Shown: positions 50,710 through 59,578 of the stretch, piece after piece
How positions within the stretch are numbered: the first letter of the stretch is position 1
Layout of the letters: every line of letters begins with the position of its first letter
Assembly: GCF_014202475.1 (NCBI RefSeq)
Contig: NZ_JACHGV010000018.1
Span: 1 to 64,000 of the forward strand
Length of the DNA stretch: 64,000 bases
Origin: Streptomyces paradoxus
GTDB lineage: Bacteria; Actinomycetota; Actinomycetes; Streptomycetales; Streptomycetaceae
Reading direction: 5' to 3'
Translations under genes and position numbers: made by a program
Notes under the pieces: generated by a model
What the model was told of the DNA's origin: nothing
Seen by the model: the letters and a program-made list of their open reading frames with translations, nothing else
Databases searched by the model: none

Positions 50710-51363
50710 TCAGATCAGGCTGTCCCATGCGACGGTGCGGTCGCACCAGCGCCGGAGCAGGGTGCGGTCGTGACCGACGGCCAGCAGGGCGGCGCCCGTC
50801 GCGGCCCGGTAGTCCTCGACGGCGGCGACCAGGGCGGCTGCCGTCGAGGCGTCGAGCATCGCGGTCATCTCGTCGCACACCAGCAGCCGCGGGCGCAGCA
50901 CCAACGCCCGGGCGAGGCAGGCGCGTTGCAGCTGCCCGTCGCTGACCTCGTGCGGCCGCCGGGTCAGCAGGTCGGAAGTGAGGCCGACGACGGGGGCCAA
51001 CTCGGCGATCCGGCCGGGTACTTCATCGCCGCGGCCGGTGGCGCGCAGGGGCTCGGCGATCAGGTCGGTGAGCGGCAGCCGCGGGTCAGCGGAGAGCCTG
51101 GCCTGCTGGAAGACGACCCCGAAGGCGGTGCGCTTCTCGCGTGGGGCGCGATGGCGCCAGCGCCGTACGGGCTCGCCGTCGAGGAGCAGGGTGCCGGAGT
51201 CGGGGCGGTGCAGCAGGGCCGCGACCCGCGCGAGGGTGGACTTGCCGCAGCCGCTCGGGCCGAGCAGGCCGACGGACTCGCCCGGCGCGACGGTCAGGGA
51301 GACGTCCCGGACCACCGGGGCGTTCCTGGCGTATCCGGCGGTGATGGAGCGCAGTTCAAGCAC
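50710..51363 (-). CDS. nikE: Nickel ABC importer ATPase NikE
   Basis: A 217-residue ATPase of the DppF/NikE type with Walker A GPSGCGKST. Two motifs depart from the norm: the signature is VSDGQLQRACLARAL (SDGQ for SGGQ), and Walker B runs LLVCDEMTAMLD with Met in place of the usual Pro after Glu. It is also short, lacking the C-terminal oligopeptide-binding extension of DppF. GTG 51363 overlaps the NikD stop and has GGAGG six bases upstream. Last gene of nikABCDE; faces the ArsR gene four bases away. Confidence 0.85.
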   Translation of the reverse strand: MLELRSITAGYARNAPVVRDVSLTVAPGESVGLLGPSGCGKSTLARVAALLHRPDSGTLLLDGEPVRRWRHRAPREKRTAFGVVFQQARLSADPRLPLTDLIAEPLRATGRGDEVPGRIAELAPVVGLTSDLLTRRPHEVSDGQLQRACLARALVLRPRLLVCDEMTAMLDASTAAALVAAVEDYRAATGAALLAVGHDRTLLRRWCDRTVAWDSLI

Positions 51364-52345
51364 GGACGTCCTCCGGCACGTGCGGGTGGTGGCAGGCGAC
51401 CGTGCCGGGGGGCGGCGGGGCGGCGCAGGCGTCGGTGGCCCGGTCGCAGCGGGCGGCGAAGGCGCAGCCGTCCGGGAGGTCGCCGAGTTCGGGCGGCATG
51501 CCGGGGATGGGGGTGAAGGCACGGTCGGGCAGGGCCTGGAGCAGGCCGCGGCTGTAGGGGTGGCGGGGCCCGGGGGAGCCGAAGAAGGCGGCGGCGTCGG
51601 CGAGTTCGACGATCCGCCCGGCGTACATGACCGCGACCCGGTCGGCGATGCGCTCGGCGGCCGCCAGATCATGGGTGATCATCAGCAGGGCGCGCCCGCG
51701 GCCGCCCTCACCCGGTTCGTCGACGTGCCGCCGCAGTTCGTCGGCCGTACGGTCCACCAGGTCGCGGTCGAGTCCGGTGGTGGGTTCGTCGGCGAGCAGC
51801 AGGGGCGCGTCGCCGACCAGGGCGAGGGCGGTTGCGGCGCGCTGGGCGAGGCCGCCGGACAGCTGGTGGGGGTGGCGGTCGAGGTGGTCCGCGGGAAACG
51901 CGGCCCGTTCGGCGGCGGCCTCGGCGGCGGCCCGCAGGGCGGCGCGACCCCGGGTCGCGGTCAACGCGGCGACCGTCTCCTCCAGTTGGGAGCGGACGGT
52001 GCGGACCGGGGTGAGGTGGGCGGCCGGGCTCTGCGGTACCAGGCCGATGAGCCGCCCCCGTACCGTGCGGGCGAGGGTCCGCTCGTCGGCGGTGAGCAGG
52101 TCCAGGCCGCCGAGGAGGGCCGAGCCGGCGGTCCGGGCGTTGCCGGGGAGCAGTCCGAGCAGGGCGGAGGCCAGCACGGACTTGCCGCAGCCGCTCTCCC
52201 CGATCAGGGCCAGGCACTCGCCGGGCGCCACGTCGAACCGTGCGTCGGTGACGGCGGCTACGCGGCGCCCGCCGGGCATGAGGAACCGCACGGACAGTCC
52301 GCGGACGGACAGCACCGGGGGCGTGACGTCCAGGCCGGCGCTCAC
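51356..52345 (-). CDS. nikD: Nickel ABC importer ATPase NikD
   Basis: A 329-residue DppD/NikD-type ATPase: Walker A GESGCGKSVL, signature LSGGLAQRAATALAL, Walker B LLLADEPTTGLD, and a C-terminal oligopeptide-transporter extension with CAFAARCDRATDAC, whose Cys residues may bind a Fe-S cluster as in other DppD/OppD proteins. GTG 52345 overlaps the NikC stop (GTGA); the open frame continues upstream only as a NikC shadow. Confidence 0.87.
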   Translation of the reverse strand: MSAGLDVTPPVLSVRGLSVRFLMPGGRRVAAVTDARFDVAPGECLALIGESGCGKSVLASALLGLLPGNARTAGSALLGGLDLLTADERTLARTVRGRLIGLVPQSPAAHLTPVRTVRSQLEETVAALTATRGRAALRAAAEAAAERAAFPADHLDRHPHQLSGGLAQRAATALALVGDAPLLLADEPTTGLDRDLVDRTADELRRHVDEPGEGGRGRALLMITHDLAAAERIADRVAVMYAGRIVELADAAAFFGSPGPRHPYSRGLLQALPDRAFTPIPGMPPELGDLPDGCAFAARCDRATDACAAPPPPGTVACHHPHVPEDVRA

Positions 52346-53241
52346 AGCATCAGCTCCGATCGGTGGCGGGGGTTGATCCGCTCCCGCCAGGCCCCGGCGA
52401 GTCCGGCGATGGCGAGGGTGGGGACGATGAGGAAGAGGCCCGGGAAGAGGGTCGGCCACCACTGGCCGGCGAGGAGGGAGCCGCGGGCGCTCTGGATCAG
52501 GGTGCCGAGGCTCGCCGTGTGCGTGGGCAGCCCCAGTCCGAGGAAGGACAGTGCCGACTCGTGCCACATGGCGTGCGGCACCATCAGCACGGCGGCCAGC
52601 GCGGCCTGGGGAAGAACGGCGGGCAGCAGGTGCCGCACGGTCACCCGCCACCGGGACGCCCCGCCGGAGACGGCGGCGTCGATGTACGGCCTGGACCGCA
52701 GGGACAGCACCTCGGCACGGACGATCCGGGCCGTGGACAGCCAGTGGGTCAGCGCCACCGAGATCACCACCGGCCACACTCCCGGCCGGAACATGGTGAC
52801 GATGAAGATGCCGAGCAGCAGGTGCGGCACGGACGAGAACGTGTCGACCACCCGCATCAGGGCCCGGTCGGCCCACCCGCCCAGCGCCCCGGCGGCCGCG
52901 CCCACCGCCGTGCCGACGACGGTCGCGGTCAGCGCCGCCGCCACCCCGACGAGCAGGGAGACGCGCAGGCCGTAGACGCAGCGCAGCAGCAGGTCGCGGC
53001 CGACGTCGTCGGTGCCGAACGGGTGGGCCCAGGACGGCGGTCGCAGCTTGGCGGCGAGGTCGACGGCCTGCTGGTCGAGCTGGACCAGCGGCGGCACGAG
53101 CAGCACGGCGAGGACGGTCGCGGCCACGAGCGCGGCGGAGGTGCGCACACGCAGGGCGCGGGTGGAGCGGCGCCTGGGCCCGTGGGAGCGCCACTCGGTC
53201 CGCTCCGGGGCGGCGGCGGGCGCCGGGGCGTCACATGTCAC
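52342..53241 (-). CDS. nikC: Nickel ABC importer permease NikC
   Basis: A 299-residue DppC/NikC permease: cytoplasmic N terminus, a first span, the HPFGTDDVGRDLLLR motif diagnostic of DppC-type subunits, then five spans and the ATPase-contacting loop DAAVSGGASRWRVTVRHLLP. GTG 53241 overlaps the NikB end by 11 bases. Pairs with NikB. Confidence 0.87.
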   Translation of the reverse strand: MTCDAPAPAAAPERTEWRSHGPRRRSTRALRVRTSAALVAATVLAVLLVPPLVQLDQQAVDLAAKLRPPSWAHPFGTDDVGRDLLLRCVYGLRVSLLVGVAAALTATVVGTAVGAAAGALGGWADRALMRVVDTFSSVPHLLLGIFIVTMFRPGVWPVVISVALTHWLSTARIVRAEVLSLRSRPYIDAAVSGGASRWRVTVRHLLPAVLPQAALAAVLMVPHAMWHESALSFLGLGLPTHTASLGTLIQSARGSLLAGQWWPTLFPGLFLIVPTLAIAGLAGAWRERINPRHRSELML

Positions 53242-54223
53242 TGAGCTTCACCCTCGGGTCGAACAGTCCGTAGAGCAGGTCGGCGAGCAGGTTCCCGGCG
53301 AGCACCGCGGCGGTGGCCAGGGTCGTCAGGGCGGCGAGCAGCGGGAAGTCGACGGCGGTGGCCGCCTCGACGGTGGCCGCGGCGATGCCCGGCCAGCTGA
53401 AGACGCTCTCCACCAGCAGCGCTCCGGTGATGAGTTCGGGGACGCGGGAGCCGATGAGCGTGAGCACCGGGAGGAGCCCGGAGCGCAGGGCGTGGCCGAG
53501 CAGGACGGTGCCTTCGCTCAGGCCGCGGGCGCGGGCTCCGCGTACGGGGTCCTCCGCCAGCGCGTCGCCGACGCCCTGGCGTACGTACAGGGTGAACCAC
53601 GGCAGCTGGGACACGGCGAGGACCCCGGCGGGCAGGAGGACATGGCTCGTGACCTGACCGGGCGTGACCTGCTCGCTGCCGGTGTCGGTCAGGCCGCCCG
53701 CCGGGAGGAGGTCCCACTGGAGGGCGAACAGCCAGATGGCGAGCAGCGCGATCCAGAAGACCGGTGCCGCCTCCAGGGTGTAGGCGAGGGAGGTGACGGT
53801 CCGGTCGACGAGCGAGCCGGGGCGGCGGGCGGCGAGCACGCCGAGGACCGTGCCCACCAGCACGGCGGCGGCGAAGGCGATGGCGCAGAGCAGCGCGGAC
53901 CACACGAGCCGTTCGCCGATGACCTGGGCGACCGGCTGCCGCATGACGCTGGAGTGGCCGAGGTCGCCGGTGAGGGCGGAGGCCAGCCAGTGCCACCAGC
54001 GGGCGGCGAAGGGCTGGTCCACGCCGAGGTTCTCGCGCAGCCGGTCCAGGGTCTGCTGGTCGGCGCCGAGCGCGGCGGTGCCGGCGTACGCCTTGACGGG
54101 GTCGAACGGGGAGGCGGCGGCGATGGCGAACACACCGAAGGTGACGACGAGCAGGACGGGGACGGCGAACAGGGCCCGCCGTCCCGCCAGTCGTGCCATC
54201 GCTCCCCAGGGAAGGCGGGTCAC
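53231..54223 (-). CDS. nikB: Nickel ABC importer permease NikB
   Basis: A 330-residue DppB/NikB permease with a first span, a long extracytoplasmic loop (RLRENLGVDQPFAARWWHWL) and five further spans; the loop EDPVRGARARGLSEGTVLLGHALR contacts the ATPase. GTG 54223 overlaps the NikA stop; ATG 54199 (MARLAGRR) with GGGGAG very close is also possible. Confidence 0.85.
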   Translation of the reverse strand: MTRLPWGAMARLAGRRALFAVPVLLVVTFGVFAIAAASPFDPVKAYAGTAALGADQQTLDRLRENLGVDQPFAARWWHWLASALTGDLGHSSVMRQPVAQVIGERLVWSALLCAIAFAAAVLVGTVLGVLAARRPGSLVDRTVTSLAYTLEAAPVFWIALLAIWLFALQWDLLPAGGLTDTGSEQVTPGQVTSHVLLPAGVLAVSQLPWFTLYVRQGVGDALAEDPVRGARARGLSEGTVLLGHALRSGLLPVLTLIGSRVPELITGALLVESVFSWPGIAAATVEAATAVDFPLLAALTTLATAAVLAGNLLADLLYGLFDPRVKLSDM

Positions 54224-55809
54224 TTCTTCGGCTGCCAGTCCTCGATGTTCCACCAGGGGCCGCTGGCGAAGCCGTGCTCGTGCGGCTCCAGCTGGGTGTT
54301 CAGGCCGTCCCAGCGGTCGGCCAGCACGTAGAGGTGGTCGATGTGGGTGAGGAAGGTGTAGCCGGGGTCCTGCACCAGGGCGCGCTGGAGCTTGTCGTAG
54401 GCGGACGTGCGCTCAGCCGGGTCCTGGCTGCGGCGGCCGTTGTCGAGGGCGCGGTCCACGGCCGGGTTGTCGTAGCGGGCCATGTTGTTGAAGCCGTCGC
54501 CGGCGAGGGAGGAGTGCAGCAGCGTGTAGAGGCCGAAGTCGGGGTCGCCGGTGCTGCCGAAGCCCGCGAGGACGGCGTCGTCCTTCATGCGCGGCTCGAT
54601 GACCTCCCAGGTGGCGCTCTCCACCTTCACCTCGATGCCGGCCTTCTTGGCGTCCGAGGCGTAGGCGAGGGCGTGGTCCTGGCGGACCTTGTCGCCGGAG
54701 GGGTAGAGCAGGGTGAAGGCCGCGCGCTGTCCGTCCTTGGTGCGGACGCCGCCCTCGCCGGGCTTCCAGCCGGCCTCGTTGAGGATCTTGTCGGCCTTGC
54801 CGAGGTCCTGGGTGCGCTCGATGTCCTCGGTGAACGCCGGGTCGTCGACGGGCAGCGGCCCGTACGCCGGGCGGCCCGCGCCGTCGAGGATCTTGTCGAC
54901 CATCGCCTGGCGGTCCACGGCGGCGTCGAGGGCCCGGCGGATCGCACGGTCGCCGGTGACCTTGTTCGCGGTGGGGAGGGTGACGGCCCGGAAGTCGTAG
55001 GACCGGGCCTCGTAGGTGCGCTTGGCGTCGTCGTTCTCGAACGTGGCGGCGAGGTTGGGCGGGAGGACCGCTCCGTCGAGGTCGCCGGAGCGCAGGCGGG
55101 TGGCGCGCACGTTGTCGTCGCCGATGACCGCCATGGTGAAGGCCTTCACCTTCGGCTCGCCGCCCCAGTAGCGGGGGTTGGCCTTGAAAGTGAGCTTCTC
55201 GCCCTTGCTCCACGTGGCGAGGACGTACGGCCCGGTGCCGACCGGTTTGGTGTTGAAGGAGCCGGTGTTGGGGTCCTGCTTCCCCGCCACGTGCTCGGGG
55301 ACGATGGGCAGGACGGTGCGGGCGGCGAAGGCGGCGTAGGGGTACTTCAGTGTGAAGACGACCTTGTCGTCGCCGCTCGCCTTGACCTCCTTGACGGCGT
55401 CCAGTTCGCTCTTGAAGGTGTTGTTGGTCTTCGCGTCGAGGATCGTCCGGTACGTGTAGACGACGTCGGCGGACGTCAGCGGTTCGCCGTCGCTGAACTC
55501 GACTCCTTTGCGCAGGGTGAAGGTGTACGTGCGGCCGCCGTCGGTGACCTCGGGGAGTTCGGCCGCCAGGGCGGGCTTCAGCTTCAGGTCGGCGTCGCGG
55601 GCGAGGAGCCCGTCGAAGATCTTGGAGTTCCCGTCCTTGCCGTAGCCGAGCAGCGGGCTGAGGGTGTCCGGCTCGGAGGCCACCCCGAGCACGACGGACC
55701 CCGCGGACTTGCCGTCTCCCGAACCGCCGCTGCCGGGGGCCGAGCAGGCGGTGACCGCCGCGGCCAGCGCCGCCGTGACGGCGGTCCCTCGTATCCGACG
55801 GGTCGACAT
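54220..55809 (-). CDS. nikA: Nickel-binding lipoprotein NikA
   Basis: A 529-residue family-5 solute-binding protein (DppA/NikA/OppA fold) with a lipobox (TACSAP). Family-5 motifs are LSPLLGYGKDGNSKIFDGLL, EFSDGEPLTSADVVYTY and GTGPYVLATWSKGEKLTF. Sequence alone would also allow a peptide-binding role; nickel is chosen because a Nur box stands in the promoter and the gene order A-B-C-D-E is that of nik operons. Five-gene operon on the minus strand, start ATG 55809. Confidence 0.85.
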   Translation of the reverse strand: MSTRRIRGTAVTAALAAAVTACSAPGSGGSGDGKSAGSVVLGVASEPDTLSPLLGYGKDGNSKIFDGLLARDADLKLKPALAAELPEVTDGGRTYTFTLRKGVEFSDGEPLTSADVVYTYRTILDAKTNNTFKSELDAVKEVKASGDDKVVFTLKYPYAAFAARTVLPIVPEHVAGKQDPNTGSFNTKPVGTGPYVLATWSKGEKLTFKANPRYWGGEPKVKAFTMAVIGDDNVRATRLRSGDLDGAVLPPNLAATFENDDAKRTYEARSYDFRAVTLPTANKVTGDRAIRRALDAAVDRQAMVDKILDGAGRPAYGPLPVDDPAFTEDIERTQDLGKADKILNEAGWKPGEGGVRTKDGQRAAFTLLYPSGDKVRQDHALAYASDAKKAGIEVKVESATWEVIEPRMKDDAVLAGFGSTGDPDFGLYTLLHSSLAGDGFNNMARYDNPAVDRALDNGRRSQDPAERTSAYDKLQRALVQDPGYTFLTHIDHLYVLADRWDGLNTQLEPHEHGFASGPWWNIEDWQPKK

Positions 55810-55843
55810 GTGACCTCACACCCTTGTTGCTCTCGTAAGGCTG

Positions 55844-55860
55844 TTGCAAAGACATCGCAA
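55844..55860. promoter_or_regulatory. Nur box upstream of nikA
   Basis: TTGCAA-AGACA-TCGCAA fits the Nur box (tTGCaa-N5-ttGCAA) with a single change. Nur is the Fur-family nickel sensor of Streptomyces and represses nickel uptake. It stands 35-51 bases before the nikA start. An overlapping palindrome GCAAT-N8-ATTGC (55857-55874) could extend the operator. No other gene or element was recognised in 55810-56067. Confidence 0.75.
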
Positions 55861-56067
55861 TTAAACATGATTGCTTCCGCTCGTACCGGCCCTCCGGCCC
55901 GGCGCCCGTGACCCCCACCCACCGGCCGTCGTGGAACCGTCCGGGAAATGTCCGGGGCGTGTCACGCTTCCCGCCGGGCCGTTCCGATGAGTCCGGCACG
56001 GGAGGATGGTCTGTCTGTACGAGTCGTCCGAACCCTTCGGACGGCCCTGCCGACGTGGAGGTGCGCC

Positions 56068-56262
56068 ATGTGTGCCCACCAGCCCCTGTGCCCCGCGACC
56101 GACTCCCCCGCCGCGCACGTCGTCGCGGCCCGCCCCGAGCAGGGCTGGAGCCTGCTGTGCGACGGGACGGTCGTCTTCGACGACACCGGCGAACTGCTGC
56201 CGGACGGGCGCGTGGTGCAGCCCCGCCGGGTGACGGCGGAGGGGCTGGCCGTCGCGGCCTGA
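56068..56262 (+). CDS. DUF5999 small protein
   Basis: A 64-residue protein of a small family common in streptomycetes (DUF5999): starts MCAHQPLCP with two Cys flanking a His, then HVVAARPEQGWSLLCDGTVVFDDTGELLPDG. The early Cys and the central Cys might bind metal. Function unknown. GTGGAGG lies nine bases before ATG 56068. Monocistronic, convergent with ridA-like. Confidence 0.78.
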   Translation: MCAHQPLCPATDSPAAHVVAARPEQGWSLLCDGTVVFDDTGELLPDGRVVQPRRVTAEGLAVAA

Positions 56263-56275
56263 CCGGAGCGGCGCC

Positions 56276-56674
56276 CTACGGCAGGACCGCGAAGCCGTCC
56301 AGTTCCACCATCGCCTCCGCGTCCCACAGCCGGACGACCTCGACGACCGCCATGGCGGGGTAGTCGCGTCCGGCCAACTCGCGCCAGGTGCGGCCCAGTT
56401 CGGGAGCGTGCGTACGGTACGCCTCGACATCCGTGGCGTAGACCGTGACGCGCGCCAGGTCGGAGGGCGTGCCACCGGCAGCCGTGAGGGCGGCCAGCAG
56501 GTTGGTGAGGGCCCTCTCGAACTGCTCGGGCAGGGTGTGGCCGGCCACCTTGCCGTCGGTGTCCAGGGCGGTCTGCCCCGCGAGGAACACCACCCGCGAG
56601 CCGGACGCCACGACGGCGTGGGAGAAGCCGGCCGGCGGGGACAGCTCGGGCGGGTTGACGCGCTCGGTGCTCAC
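56276..56674 (-). CDS. RidA-family protein
   Basis: A 132-residue YjgF/YER057c/UK114 (Rid) protein. RidA proteins hydrolyse reactive enamines and imines, though many subgroups have other roles. Motifs: VFLAGQTALDTDGKV, FERALTNLLAALTAAGGT, and the C-terminal AMVELDGFAVLP. The usual imine-binding Arg near residue 105 of RidA appears as VVEVVRLWD. GTG 56674 overlaps the acyl-CoA dehydrogenase stop (GTGA), so the two are coupled; it may clear an enamine formed in that pathway. Confidence 0.85.
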   Translation of the reverse strand: MSTERVNPPELSPPAGFSHAVVASGSRVVFLAGQTALDTDGKVAGHTLPEQFERALTNLLAALTAAGGTPSDLARVTVYATDVEAYRTHAPELGRTWRELAGRDYPAMAVVEVVRLWDAEAMVELDGFAVLP

Positions 56675-57825
56675 CGGGCCTCCTGACGGGCGTACAACTC
56701 CTTGGCGATGATGCCGCGTTGCACCTCGCTGGCCCCTTCGTAGACACGGGGGGCGCGCACCTCGCGGTAGAGGTGTTCGAGCAGGTGGCCGCGTTGCAGG
56801 GCCCGGGCTCCGTGCAGCTGGACGGCTGTGTCGACGACGTACTGCGCGGTCTCGGTGGCGAGCAGTTTCGCCATGGCGGAGCGCCGGGGCACGTCCGGGG
56901 CGCCCGCGTCGTACGCCGATGCCGCCGCGTGGACCATCAGCCGGGCCGCCTCCGTGCGCAGGGCCATCTCGGCGACCTGGTGCGCGACGGTCTGCAGGTC
57001 CTTCAGCTTGCCCCCGAAGGCGTCCCGCCCGGCGGTGTGGGCGAGGGTCGCGTCGAGGGCGGCCTGGGCCATGCCGACCGCGAACGCGCCGACGCTGGGC
57101 CGGAACAGATTGAGCGTCCCCATGGCGACCCGGAAGCCGCGGTCCACCTCGCCGAGCACGTCGTCGGCCGTCACGGGCACGGCGTCGAAGCCGAGGGCGC
57201 CGATGGGGTGCGGCGAGAGCATGTCGAGTCCGCGGCCGGTCAGACCCTTGCGGTCGGCGGGCACGAGGAAGGCGGTGACGCCGCGGGCCCCGGCGCCCGG
57301 AGTGGTCCGGGCGAAGACCGTGTAGAAGTCCGCCTCCGGGGCGTTGGAGATCCAGCACTTCTCGCCGGTGAGACGCCAGCGGGCGGGGCCGTCGGGGGCG
57401 GCGGCGAGGGCCGGGGCGGCCGGCTCCGCCCGCAACTCCAGCGCCGCCGCGTCCGATCCCGCCCCCGCCTCGCTCAGCGCGAAGGCCGCGATCGCCGTGC
57501 CGTCGGCCACCCGGGGCAGCCAGCGGGCGCGTTGCTCCCGGGTGCCGTGCGCGTGGACCGGGTGGGCGCCGAGGCCCTGGAGGGCCAGGGCCGTCTCGGC
57601 CTCCGTGCAGGCGTAGGCCAGGGACTCGCGCATCAGGCACAGGTCGAGCGCCCCCGAGGTGAACAGGCGTCCGAGGAGCCCCAGGCTGCCCAGTTCGGCG
57701 ACCAGGGCCCGGTTCACCTGCCCCGGTTCGCCCTTGTCGGCCAGCGGGCGGAGCCGTTCCGCGGCCAGGGTGCGCAGCTCGGCACACCAGGCGAGTTGTG
57801 CCGGTTCGAGCGAGAATGCGGTCAT
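56671..57825 (-). CDS. Acyl-CoA dehydrogenase
   Basis: A 384-residue FAD-dependent acyl-CoA dehydrogenase. Features: FALSEAGAGSDAAAL (FAD/substrate region), WRLTGEKCWISNAPEADFY, the FGGKLKDLQTVAHQVAEMAL helix, and VYEGASEVQRGIIAKELY at the C terminus, where the catalytic Glu of short-chain enzymes lies (YEG). ATG 57825 is preferred; the frame continues 14 codons upstream without a ribosome site. Operon with the RidA-like gene, divergent from the CoA ligase, and presumably in the same pathway. Confidence 0.88.
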   Translation of the reverse strand: MTAFSLEPAQLAWCAELRTLAAERLRPLADKGEPGQVNRALVAELGSLGLLGRLFTSGALDLCLMRESLAYACTEAETALALQGLGAHPVHAHGTREQRARWLPRVADGTAIAAFALSEAGAGSDAAALELRAEPAAPALAAAPDGPARWRLTGEKCWISNAPEADFYTVFARTTPGAGARGVTAFLVPADRKGLTGRGLDMLSPHPIGALGFDAVPVTADDVLGEVDRGFRVAMGTLNLFRPSVGAFAVGMAQAALDATLAHTAGRDAFGGKLKDLQTVAHQVAEMALRTEAARLMVHAAASAYDAGAPDVPRRSAMAKLLATETAQYVVDTAVQLHGARALQRGHLLEHLYREVRAPRVYEGASEVQRGIIAKELYARQEAR

Positions 57826-57952
57826 CGCCGGTCCCTTCTCCGCCACCCCGCCTTCCGGCCGGGCCACTCCGAGGCTATCGCGGACCGTTGACTGTCGTCA
57901 CCAACACGATACGCTCCTGGGGCGAGCCCACCACGCCAAGGGGGCGAACCGT

Positions 57953-59563
57953 ATGAATTCACGGCGCACGGCCCACGTCGACACCTTCGCCCGGGACCAT
58001 CTGCCACCCCGGGACCAATGGCCCGAGCTCCGCTTCGATCTGCCGGAGCTGCACTACCCCGAACGGCTCAACTGCGCCGCCGAACTGCTGCACGGCCCGC
58101 CCGACGATCGCCCGGCGTTCCTCACGCCCACCGGCGAGCCGTGGACGTACGGCGATCTGCGCGCCCGCGTGGACCACGTCGCGCACCTGCTCACCGGTGA
58201 ACTCGGTGTCGTCCCCGGCAACCGGGTGCTGCTGCGCGGCCCCACCACGCCCTGGCTCGCGGCCTGCTGGCTGGCGGTGCTGAAGGCGGGGGCCGTGGCG
58301 GTCACGGTGCTCGCCCAGCAGCGCCCGCACGAGCTGAGCACGATGTGCGAGATCGCGCGGGTGCGGCACGCGCTGTGCGACATCCGGGCCGTCGACGACC
58401 TCGCCAAGGCCGAGGTCCCCGGCCTGCGCATCACGGCCTACGGCGGTGACGCCCCGGACGACCTCCTCAACCGCCCGGCCCCCGCGACCCCGTACGAGGC
58501 CGTCGCCACGGCGGCCGACGACGTGGCGCTGATCGCGTTCACCTCCGGCACCACCGGCCGCCCCAAGGGCTGTATGCATCTGCACCGGGACGTCCTGGCG
58601 ATCGCCGACACCTTCTCCCGGCACGTCCTGAAGCCCGACGCGGACGACGTGTTCACCGGCAGCCCTCCCCTGGGCTTCACCTTCGGTCTCGGCGGGCTGG
58701 TGGTCTTCCCGCTGCGGGCCGGCGCACGTGCGCTGCTGCTCGAACAGGCCGGGCCCCGGCAGCTGCTGCCCGCCATCGCCCGGCACCGGGTCTCCGTGCT
58801 GTTCACCGCGCCGACGGCGTACCGCGCGATGCTCGACCAACTCGACGGGCATGACATCTCCTCCCTGCGCCGCTGCGTCTCGGCCGGCGAGAACCTGCCC
58901 GCGGCCACCTGGCAGGCCTGGCACGAGCGCACCGGCCTGCGCGTCATCAACGGCATCGGCGCCACCGAGCTGCTGCACATCTTCATCTCCGCGGCAGACG
59001 ACCGGATCCGGCCCGGAACCACGGGCGTCCCCGTGCCGGGGTGGCAGGCGCGCGTACAGGACGCGGACGGCCGGCCCGTGCCAGACGGCCAGCCGGGGCT
59101 GCTCGCCGTACGGGGACCGGTCGGCTGCCGCTACCTGGCCGACCCTCGGCAACGGGACTACGTGCGCGGCGGCTGGAACGTCACCGGCGACACCTACGTC
59201 CGCGACCCCGACGGCTACTTCCGCTATGTCGCCCGCGCCGACGACATGATCATCTCGGCCGGCTACAACATCGCCGGCCCCGAGGTGGAGGACGCGCTGC
59301 TGCGGCACCCGGACGTGGTGGAGGCGGCGGTCGTGGGGCGGCCCGACGAGGCCCGCGGGCAGGTCGTGCTGGCCTTCGCCGTCCTCAAGGAGGGCGCGGA
59401 GCGGGACGCCGAGGCGCTGCGCGCCTTCGTGAAGGGCGAGCTGGCCCCGTACAAGTGCCCGCGCGAGATCGTCTTCCTGGACGCGCTGCCGCGCACGGCG
59501 ACCGGCAAGCTCCAGCGGTTCAGACTGCGGGCCCACGGGGTACCGGGAGGCGACCAGGAGTGA
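57953..59563 (+). CDS. AMP-forming acyl/aryl-CoA ligase (benzoate/2-aminobenzoate-CoA ligase group)
   Basis: A 536-residue ANL-superfamily ligase. P-loop IAFTSGTTGRPKGCMH, INGIGATELLHIF (adenine pocket), VTGDTYVRDPDGYFRYVARADDMI (hinge region) and PRTATGKLQRF with the catalytic Lys. The FTFGLGGLVVFPLRAGA stretch and overall length resemble benzoate-CoA ligases, including 2-aminobenzoate types, suggesting an aromatic acid substrate. ATG 57953 follows GGGGCG. The PaaX-type repressor gene follows in 15 bases. Confidence 0.86.
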   Translation: MNSRRTAHVDTFARDHLPPRDQWPELRFDLPELHYPERLNCAAELLHGPPDDRPAFLTPTGEPWTYGDLRARVDHVAHLLTGELGVVPGNRVLLRGPTTPWLAACWLAVLKAGAVAVTVLAQQRPHELSTMCEIARVRHALCDIRAVDDLAKAEVPGLRITAYGGDAPDDLLNRPAPATPYEAVATAADDVALIAFTSGTTGRPKGCMHLHRDVLAIADTFSRHVLKPDADDVFTGSPPLGFTFGLGGLVVFPLRAGARALLLEQAGPRQLLPAIARHRVSVLFTAPTAYRAMLDQLDGHDISSLRRCVSAGENLPAATWQAWHERTGLRVINGIGATELLHIFISAADDRIRPGTTGVPVPGWQARVQDADGRPVPDGQPGLLAVRGPVGCRYLADPRQRDYVRGGWNVTGDTYVRDPDGYFRYVARADDMIISAGYNIAGPEVEDALLRHPDVVEAAVVGRPDEARGQVVLAFAVLKEGAERDAEALRAFVKGELAPYKCPREIVFLDALPRTATGKLQRFRLRAHGVPGGDQE

Positions 59564-59578
59564 TCCGTACGACCTAAG

